DNA from: Streptomyces sp. RerS4 | GTDB lineage: Bacteria; Actinomycetota; Actinomycetes; Streptomycetales; Streptomycetaceae | Assembly (NCBI RefSeq): GCF_023515955.1 | Contig: NZ_CP097322.1 | Span: forward strand, 4,636,501 to 4,700,500 | DNA length: 64,000 nucleotides | Direction of reading: 5' to 3' | Part shown: one piece after another, positions 59,076 through 64,000 of the stretch | Position numbering within the stretch: position 1 is the stretch's first letter | Layout of the letters: each line of letters starts with the position of its first letter | Notes under the pieces: generated by a model | What the model was told of the DNA's origin: nothing | The model's database searches: none | The model's input: only the letters and a program-made list of their open reading frames with translations | Made by a program: the position numbers and the translations under genes

Positions 59076-59660
59076 ATGGCAGAAATTCTGGCCCTCGTCG
59101 AGGCTCGACTGCGTGAAGCGTTCGGTGAACCCGACGCCCGCGCCGCCGTCACCTTCCTGGGCACCGACCGCATCGAGGTCCTCCGCTTCGCCTCCGACGA
59201 CCTCGTCCGGTACGCGACGCTCGGCATGTCCGCGCACCCGATGACCGACCCCACCGACCCGGTCGCCGACCCCGTACGCGGACCCCGCGCCGAGCTGGTC
59301 CTGACCGTACGGGCCGGCCTCGCGCCCACCGACAAACTGCTGCGCCCCCTCGCGGTGCTGGCGGCCTCCCCGGTGGTCGAGGGGCTGATCGTGGCGCCCG
59401 GTGCCTCGCTGGACGTGGGCGAACCGCTCTGGGACGGGGCGCCGTTCAGCTCGGTCCTCGTCGCCGAGCCGGGCGGCCTCGTCGAGGACCTGCTCCTGGA
59501 CGAGCCGATGGACCCCGTCCGCTTCCTGCCGCTGTTGCCGATGACGGCGAACGAGGCCGCCTGGAAGCGCGTCCACGGCGCCGCGGCCCTCCAGGAGCGC
59601 TGGCTCGCGCGCGGCACCGATCTGCGGGACCCTCTGCGTACGGCCGTCGCACTGGACTGA
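59076..59660 (+). CDS. Suppressor-of-fused (SUFU) domain protein
   Basis: A 194-residue protein. AEILALVEARLREAFGEPDA begins the fold; DLVRYATLGMSAHPM, RAELVLTVRAG and LRPLAVLAASPVVEG are typical of bacterial SUFU-domain proteins. No membrane segment. In bacteria such proteins are often linked to polymorphic toxin immunity, but no toxin is seen here, and this single chromosomal form is common in streptomycetes. Function unknown. Confidence 0.82.
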   Translation: MAEILALVEARLREAFGEPDARAAVTFLGTDRIEVLRFASDDLVRYATLGMSAHPMTDPTDPVADPVRGPRAELVLTVRAGLAPTDKLLRPLAVLAASPVVEGLIVAPGASLDVGEPLWDGAPFSSVLVAEPGGLVEDLLLDEPMDPVRFLPLLPMTANEAAWKRVHGAAALQERWLARGTDLRDPLRTAVALD

Positions 59661-59669
59661 CGTCGGACC

Positions 59670-59707
59670 GGACTGGCGCCGCACGGGACTGGCGCCGCAC
59701 GGGACTG
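59670..59707. repeat. Short tandem repeat, 16-bp unit
   Basis: Unit ggactggcgccgcacg occurs twice in perfect tandem (59670-59685, 59686-59701) with a truncated third copy (ggactg). It lies just after the SUFU gene stop, in a 131-bp gap. Confidence 0.7.
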
Positions 59708-59791
59708 AGCCGCGCGCCCGCGGGTACGGATGACATCCGGACGGGTGATCGCGCCTTGACGGCGCGCCGGGCTGGGAGGAGCGTGCTTCTT

Positions 59792-60445
59792 ATGAGGGGC
59801 GAACCGAGTTGCCCGAAGTGCGGTGGCCGGGTCCGAGCGCCCGGCCTGTTCGCCGACTCCTGGCAGTGCGCGGTGCACGGACCGGTCCATCCGCTACAGC
59901 CTGTCATCCCGCCCAGCGTCGAGGCCCTGGGCGTGGTGGTGAACCGTGCGCAGGTGCCGGTGTGGATGCCGTGGCCGCTGCCCGTGGGCTGGCTGTTCAC
60001 CGGGATCGCGGCCGCCGGTGACGACCGCAGCGGAGGTCGGGCCACGGCCGTCGCCTGCTCGGGGCCGGGGCCGCTCGGCGGCATCGGCGAGCTGCTGCTG
60101 ATCGCGGAGGAACTGGGCGTCGGGCTGGGCTCCCGCTTCGCCGGCATCGACGCGCCCGACCCGGGCCCGTACATCGACGTCTCGGCGCCGCCCCACGCGA
60201 AGGTCGTCGCGGCGGGCCGGCCGACGCCGCTGTGGCACGTCTCCGGGGCGCCGGACGACCGGGCCGTGTTCGCCGGCGAGGCGCGGGGGCTGTGGCTGTG
60301 GGCCGTGGTGTGGCCCGAGCAGTCGGGGCTCCTCATGTACGACGAACTGGTCCTGACCGACCTGCGCGACGCGGGCTCCGAGGTGGAGCTCCTGCCCTGC
60401 GGCGCCCTGAGCCCGCGCATCCTGAGCCCGGACGGCAAGGTGTGA
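59792..60445 (+). CDS. DUF6758 protein with N-terminal zinc ribbon
   Basis: A 217-residue protein. It starts MRGEPSCPKCGGRVRAPGLF, with cysteines CPKC and SWQCAVHG that could bind zinc, then VPVWMPWPLPVGWLFTGIAAAGDD and GPGPLGGIGELLLIAEELGVGLG. This is the DUF6758 family of streptomycetes as I recall it. GGGAGGAG ten bases upstream supports the ATG at 59792 over the TTG at 59756. It precedes the PHP gene with a 97-bp gap. Function unknown. Confidence 0.83.
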   Translation: MRGEPSCPKCGGRVRAPGLFADSWQCAVHGPVHPLQPVIPPSVEALGVVVNRAQVPVWMPWPLPVGWLFTGIAAAGDDRSGGRATAVACSGPGPLGGIGELLLIAEELGVGLGSRFAGIDAPDPGPYIDVSAPPHAKVVAAGRPTPLWHVSGAPDDRAVFAGEARGLWLWAVVWPEQSGLLMYDELVLTDLRDAGSEVELLPCGALSPRILSPDGKV

Positions 60446-60542
60446 GCCCACACCCCGCCCGACCAGGGCGGGGGCGGGACCGGGTCCGCGGCAGCGGTAC
60501 CCTGGAGTGTCCCCCTGTCCGTCCGAACCCTGGAGCCCGGCT

Positions 60543-61409
60543 GTGCGCATCGACCTGCACACCCACTCCACCGCTTCCGACGGCACCGACACCCCCGCCG
60601 AGCTGGTGCGCAACGCGGCAGCCGCCGGGCTCGACGTGATCGCGCTGACCGATCACGACACCGTCGGGGGATACGCCGAGGCCATCGCCGCGCTGCCGGC
60701 CGGCTTGACCCTCGTGACGGGCGCGGAGCTCTCCTGCCGCCTCGACGGCGTCGGCATGCACATGCTGGCGTACCTCTTCGACCCCGAAGAGCCCGAGCTG
60801 TCCCGCGAGCGCGAACTCGTCCGCGACGACCGCACCCCCCGCGCCCAGACGATGATCGGCAAGCTCCGGTCGCTGGGCGTGGACATCACCTGGGAGCAGG
60901 TCTCGCGGATCGCGGGCGACGGCTCCGTCGGCCGGCCGCACATCGCCACCGCCCTGGTCGACCTGGGCGTCGTGCCCACCGTCTCCGACGCGTTCACGCC
61001 GGAGTGGCTCGCCGACGGCGGGCGCGCGTTCGCGCACAAGCACGAGCTGGACCCGTTCGACGCCATCCGCCTGGTCAAGGCGGCCGGTGGGGTCACCGTC
61101 TTCGCGCACCCGGCCGCCGTCAAGCGCGGCACCTGTGTGCCCGAGAGCGCGATAGCCGAGCTGGCCGCCGCCGGGCTCGACGGCATCGAGGTCGACCACA
61201 TGGACCACGACGCGACCACGCGCGAGCGCCTGCGCGGCCTCGCGAAGGACCTGGGCCTGCTGACGACCGGCTCCAGCGACTACCACGGCAGCCGCAAGAC
61301 CTGCCGGCTCGGCGAGTACACGACCGACCCCGAGATCTACGGCGAGATCACGCGCCGCGCCGCCGGGGCCTTCCCGGTTCCCGGCGCCGGTGGAGACGCC
61401 CGCGCCTGA
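60543..61409 (+). CDS. PHP-domain phosphoesterase
   Basis: A 288-residue PHP-family metal-dependent phosphatase. Motifs in order: DLHTHSTASDGT (motif 1), ALTDHDT (motif 2), VTGAELSC, FAHPAAVKR (motif 3), and SSDYHG (motif 4). It lacks any polymerase region. Bacterial members related to YciV/TrpH hydrolyse 3',5'-nucleotides or short RNA ends (RNase AM). GTG start at 60543 with GGAG seven bases upstream. It is followed by marC after 65 bp. Confidence 0.9.
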   Translation: MRIDLHTHSTASDGTDTPAELVRNAAAAGLDVIALTDHDTVGGYAEAIAALPAGLTLVTGAELSCRLDGVGMHMLAYLFDPEEPELSRERELVRDDRTPRAQTMIGKLRSLGVDITWEQVSRIAGDGSVGRPHIATALVDLGVVPTVSDAFTPEWLADGGRAFAHKHELDPFDAIRLVKAAGGVTVFAHPAAVKRGTCVPESAIAELAAAGLDGIEVDHMDHDATTRERLRGLAKDLGLLTTGSSDYHGSRKTCRLGEYTTDPEIYGEITRRAAGAFPVPGAGGDARA

Positions 61410-61474
61410 GCGCCGCGCCCACCCCTTTCCCCACGCTCTTCTTTCGTCACACCCCTCTCCCGCAAGGCATCACT

Positions 61475-62080
61475 GTGTTTGATTTCGCCGTCTTCGGATC
61501 CCTTTTTCTCACGCTTTTTGTGATTATGGACCCCCCGGGGATCACGCCGATCTTCCTCGCCCTGACCTCCGGGCGGCCCGCCAAGGTCCAGCGCCGCATG
61601 GCGTGGCAGGCCGTCTGCGTGGCCTTCGGCGTCATCGCCATCTTCGGCATCTGCGGCCAGCAGATCCTGGACTACCTGCACGTCTCCGTGCCGGCGCTGA
61701 TGATCGCGGGCGGTCTGCTGCTGCTCCTGATCGCCCTCGACCTGCTCACCGGCAAGACCGACGAGCCCAAGCAGACGAAGGACGTGAACGTCGCCCTCGT
61801 CCCGCTCGGCATGCCGCTGCTGGCCGGTCCCGGTGCGATCGTCTCCGTCATCCTGGCCGTGCAGAAGGCCGACGGGGTCACCGGTCAGGTGTCGGTGTGG
61901 TGCGCGATCCTCGCCATGCACCTCGTGCTGTGGCTCACCATGCGCTACTCGCTGGTGATCATCCGCGTCATCAAGGACGGCGGCGTCGTCCTGGTGACGC
62001 GGCTGGCGGGCATGATGCTGTCGGCCATCGCCGTCCAGCAGATCATCAACGGCGTGCTCCAGGTCGTACGCGGCGCCTGA
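61475..62080 (+). CDS. MarC-family integral membrane protein
   Basis: A 201-residue protein with six hydrophobic segments (FAVFGSLFLTLFVIMDPPG, CVAFGVIAIFGICGQQIL, VPALMIAGGLLLLLIALDLL, GMPLLAGPGAIVSVILAV, VWCAILAMHLVLWLTM, LAGMMLSAIAVQQIINGVL). The motifs MDPPGITPIF and PLGMPLLAGPG identify the MarC/NAAT family. Original claims of a role in antibiotic resistance were not confirmed; substrate is unknown. GTG start at 61475, chosen because the coding signal begins there. Confidence 0.9.
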   Translation: MFDFAVFGSLFLTLFVIMDPPGITPIFLALTSGRPAKVQRRMAWQAVCVAFGVIAIFGICGQQILDYLHVSVPALMIAGGLLLLLIALDLLTGKTDEPKQTKDVNVALVPLGMPLLAGPGAIVSVILAVQKADGVTGQVSVWCAILAMHLVLWLTMRYSLVIIRVIKDGGVVLVTRLAGMMLSAIAVQQIINGVLQVVRGA

Positions 62081-62119
62081 ACCCCGCCCCGCGCCCCGCG
62101 CACCGTACGCGCGCATGCG

Positions 62120-62154
62120 AACGCCCCCGCACCGTAGCTCGGTGCGGGGGCGTT
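62120..62154. terminator. 15-bp perfect hairpin between convergent genes
   Basis: Arms aacgcccccgcaccg (62120-62134) and cggtgcgggggcgtt (62140-62154) pair perfectly around tagct, 39 bp after the marC stop and 10 bp before the end of the 50-aa gene on the other strand. Likely bidirectional. Confidence 0.85.
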
Positions 62155-62164
62155 TCGGGAAGCG

Positions 62165-62317
62165 TCAGGAGGACGCCGTCTCGGCCGGTCGGATCAGAAT
62201 GCGCTGGCCGATCGAGGCGGCCTGCTGCACGATCCGGTTGACGGAGGCCGCGTCCACGACGGTGCTGTCCACGGCGGTTCCGTCGACATCGTCCAGGCGC
62301 AGAATCTCGAAGCGCAC
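62165..62317 (-). CDS. Small conserved protein (50 aa)
   Basis: A 50-residue protein starting with GTG (RFEILRLDDVDGTAVDSTVV) and continuing DAASVNRIVQQAASIGQRI to RPAETASS. AGGGAG eight bases upstream supports translation. I recall the same short protein near DEAD-box helicase genes in other streptomycetes, but know of no function. A marked AT-rich stretch upstream (62340-62410; ttttttcctt, aacgaagtgtaaac) probably holds its promoter, which is the lowest-GC place in the window. Confidence 0.75.
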   Translation of the reverse strand: MRFEILRLDDVDGTAVDSTVVDAASVNRIVQQAASIGQRILIRPAETASS

Positions 62318-62411
62318 GGCTTCTCCCTTCGTCAGTGTTCTCCTTGCATAGGGATAACGAAGTGTAAACAGCAAACATTCCCTACGCTAAGGAAATTTTT
62401 TCCTTAGCTAA

Positions 62412-63272
62412 CTACTGTCCGGTGGAGCGGTCCCAGAACGCCACTAGAGCATCGGCGGTGACCTGCGGATTCTCCGCATTGGGCGAGTGCTCCGCACCCT
62501 CGACGATCACCCGAGCCGCGCTCAAGCGCACCGCCATGTCGTCCATCAGCGGCACCGGCCACGCGTAGTCGACCTCCCCGGACAGCACCAGCTTCGGCAA
62601 CGGCACGGCCGCCAGCTCCGCCACCCGGTCCGGCTCCGAGATCAGCACGCGCCCGGTGGCGATCAGCTGCTCCGGGACGGTGGCCATCCAGCGCTCCCGC
62701 AGGAAGGTCGCCAACTCCGGCGCGTCCGGATCCGTGTCCGGAGCGTCCTGGGAGCGCATCGCCGCCCAGACGGCCGCCATGTCGTCCCGCAGCTCCTCCA
62801 ACGCCGCGACGAGCAGTCCCGTACGGGCCCGCTGGGCCTCCGTGATCGCGGCCGGGCCGCTGCTCATCAGGGTCAGGGAGGCGAAGCGCGCCGGGTCGCG
62901 CAGCACGGCGGCGCGCGCCACCAGACCGCCCAGCGAGTGCCCGACCAGGTGCATGGGGCCGGCGCCGTCGACCGCCGCCGCCTGCGCCAGGACGTCGGCC
63001 GCCAACTCCTCCAGCCCGTACGCGTCCTCCCTGCGCGGGCCCGGACTCTCGTGCTGGCCGCGCCCGTCGATGGCGAGCACCCGGTAGCCGGCCTTGGCGA
63101 GCGGCTCCAGCAGGGCGATGAAGTCCTCCTTGCTGCCGGTGAACCCGGGCACCAGCAGGGCGGTGCCGCGCACGGCCCCGCCCGCCTCGTGCACGGCGAA
63201 CTCCCCGCGCGCGGTGTCCATACGGTAGGCGCGGGCCACGGACGGCAGGGTCAGAAGCGGCGGCTTGCTCAT
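62412..63272 (-). CDS. Alpha/beta-fold hydrolase
   Basis: A 286-residue serine hydrolase: LLVPGFTGSKEDFIALLEPL oxyanion region, DGRGQHESPG, nucleophile elbow LVGHSLGGLVARA, Asp in LSGEVDYAWPV and catalytic His in EGAEHSPNAENPQ. A cap of about 70 residues (ITEAQRARTGLLVAALEEL) lies between. Substrate unknown. Start ATG at 63272 (SKPPLLTLPSVARAY). Same strand as the 50-aa gene downstream but separated by the AT-rich promoter region. Confidence 0.88.
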   Translation of the reverse strand: MSKPPLLTLPSVARAYRMDTARGEFAVHEAGGAVRGTALLVPGFTGSKEDFIALLEPLAKAGYRVLAIDGRGQHESPGPRREDAYGLEELAADVLAQAAAVDGAGPMHLVGHSLGGLVARAAVLRDPARFASLTLMSSGPAAITEAQRARTGLLVAALEELRDDMAAVWAAMRSQDAPDTDPDAPELATFLRERWMATVPEQLIATGRVLISEPDRVAELAAVPLPKLVLSGEVDYAWPVPLMDDMAVRLSAARVIVEGAEHSPNAENPQVTADALVAFWDRSTGQ

Positions 63273-63310
63273 GCCCCGAGGCTACCGGTCCGTAGCCGCC
63301 CCCCACGAGA

Positions 63311-63346
63311 ACGGCCCCGACCCCCTCGCAAGGGGATCGGGGCCGT
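63311..63346. terminator. Hairpin after the right-edge gene
   Basis: Outer arms acggccccga (63311-63320) and tcggggccgt (63337-63346) pair perfectly, with an inner cccct/agggg stem. It lies 17 bp past the TAG stop of the right-edge gene on the minus strand, and before the hydrolase start. Confidence 0.75.
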
Positions 63347-63362
63347 ACGTGACAACGGGGTC

Positions 63363-64000
63363 CTACGCCTCCGGCGCGGCCTCCGCGACCTTGCGGGTCC
63401 GGGTCCGGCGCGGCTTGACCGGGGCCTCCTCGGCGACCGGGGCCGCGGCGGCGGCGTCCGCCACCGGGGCGGCGGCGGCCTTGCGGGTCCGGGTGCGCTT
63501 CGGCTTGGCCGGAGCCTCCTCGGCGACCGGGGCCGCGGCGACCGGGGTGACCGGCGCGGCCTCGACCGTCTTGCGAGGCCGGGTCCGGCGCGCCCGGACC
63601 GGCTCCACCAGCGGCGGCATCTGGAAGTCGGGCTCGTCCACGACGGGCGCGACGACCCTACGGGCGCGCTTCGGCTTGACCGGAGCCTCCTCCACCACGG
63701 CGGCGACCGGTGCCACGGGGGCCACGACCTCGGCGGCGGGAGCGGCGGCGGCGACCTTGCGGGTCCGGGTCCGGCGCGGCGCGGCGACCGGAGCCTCCTC
63801 CACCGCGACGGCGACGGCGACGGGCGCCTCGGCCACGGCCGGAGCCTCGACCGCTGCGGCCTCGGCGATCACGGCGGCGGCGGCCTGCGCGCCCACCCGG
63901 GTCCGACGACGGCGCGGCCTGCGCGGCTCGTCGGCGGCGGGAGCGTCCACGGCCGGAGCCGCCACGCCCACGGCCTCGACGACCGGGGCCTCGACCACGG
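63363..64000 (-). CDS. C-terminal, repeat-rich tail of a larger protein (5' part beyond window)
   Basis: The frame is open to the right edge, with 212 residues of Ala/Val/Pro-rich sequence and repeated basic boxes. Five to six related units of about 25-35 residues contain EEAPVKPRRTRTRK, EEAPAKPKRTRTRK or EEAPVKPKRARR. Such alternating acidic-Ala and KPKRTRTRK repeats are RNA/DNA-binding tails of DEAD-box helicases and RNase E-type proteins in actinobacteria. A DEAD-box helicase is my guess from the neighbouring 50-aa gene, but no catalytic domain is inside the window. The internal GTG near 63998 is not a credible start. Confidence 0.7.
   Translation of the reverse strand, partial: VVEAPVVEAVGVAAPAVDAPAADEPRRPRRRRTRVGAQAAAAVIAEAAAVEAPAVAEAPVAVAVAVEEAPVAAPRRTRTRKVAAAAPAAEVVAPVAPVAAVVEEAPVKPKRARRVVAPVVDEPDFQMPPLVEPVRARRTRPRKTVEAAPVTPVAAAPVAEEAPAKPKRTRTRKAAAAPVADAAAAAPVAEEAPVKPRRTRTRKVAEAAPEA

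Noticed and set aside
59076..59660. Polymorphic-toxin immunity role for the SUFU-domain protein
   Set aside because: No toxin, secretion or repeat-domain gene lies nearby, and the neighbours are core genes.

Overview
The window is a high-GC actinobacterial chromosome segment, most likely Streptomyces or a close relative. Supporting signs are the strong GC bias with GTG/TTG starts, the mycothiol gene mshB, lipobox proteins throughout, GTGA/ATGA gene overlaps, strong GC hairpins between genes, and families I know mainly from streptomycetes (DUF6113, DUF6758, SpoIIE-type phosphatases). I see no rRNA, tRNA, CRISPR array, prophage or complete insertion sequence. The content is mostly core chromosome.

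Layout. 1-9.4 kb holds a PAS/GAF SpoIIE phosphatase (cut by the left edge), a TPM-domain membrane protein followed by PspA, and a Ser/Thr kinase plus helical plus PQQ-propeller gene that is split over several reading frames. 9.4-13.1 kb is a three-gene succinate dehydrogenase operon (sdhC-sdhA-sdhB, minus strand) ending at a small inverted-repeat element. 13.2-18.4 kb has a small coiled-coil protein, an orphan peptide-binding lipoprotein and typA. 18.8-31.5 kb carries two complete five-gene oligopeptide ABC transporter operons in the same order (binding lipoprotein, two permeases, two ATPases), separated by a GNAT gene and a second small inverted-repeat element.

31.5-40.7 kb has a DinB-like protein, a 64-aa membrane protein, mshB, DUF6113, a large membrane-anchored PG_binding_4-like protein with frame disruptions, an alpha/beta hydrolase, a transglutaminase-like/GNAT pair, fdxA and dapC. 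40.7-58.7 kb runs dapE, LOG-family protein, folP2-like, DivIVA-like, tagA, enoyl-CoA hydratase, a 55-aa DUF3117 protein, O-methyltransferase, ECF sigma factor, zinc anti-sigma factor, HtrA-type protease, tatB, mrp, DUF1003, MgtE_N/CBS protein and corA. From memory this order closely follows the Mycobacterium tuberculosis sigE-rseA-htrA-tatB neighbourhood, so it is an old actinobacterial block. 59-64 kb holds a SUFU-domain protein, DUF6758, a PHP phosphoesterase, MarC, a 50-aa protein, an alpha/beta hydrolase, and the repetitive tail of a gene leaving the right edge.

How the genes work together. dapC and dapE act in diaminopimelate/lysine synthesis. sigma, anti-sigma, HtrA and TatB form an envelope-stress and export unit. 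DUF1003, MgtE_N/CBS and CorA suggest magnesium handling. The two Opp systems with the nearby orphan binding protein suggest heavy use of peptide uptake or peptide signalling. The least ordinary features are the two CTAG-flanked inverted-repeat elements (one using the sdhB stop codon), the 15-bp minisatellite inside the kinase gene, a near-identical tract shared by the two oppF genes, and several palindromic operator candidates. Two genes show clustered frame shifts that may be real decay or homopolymer errors.
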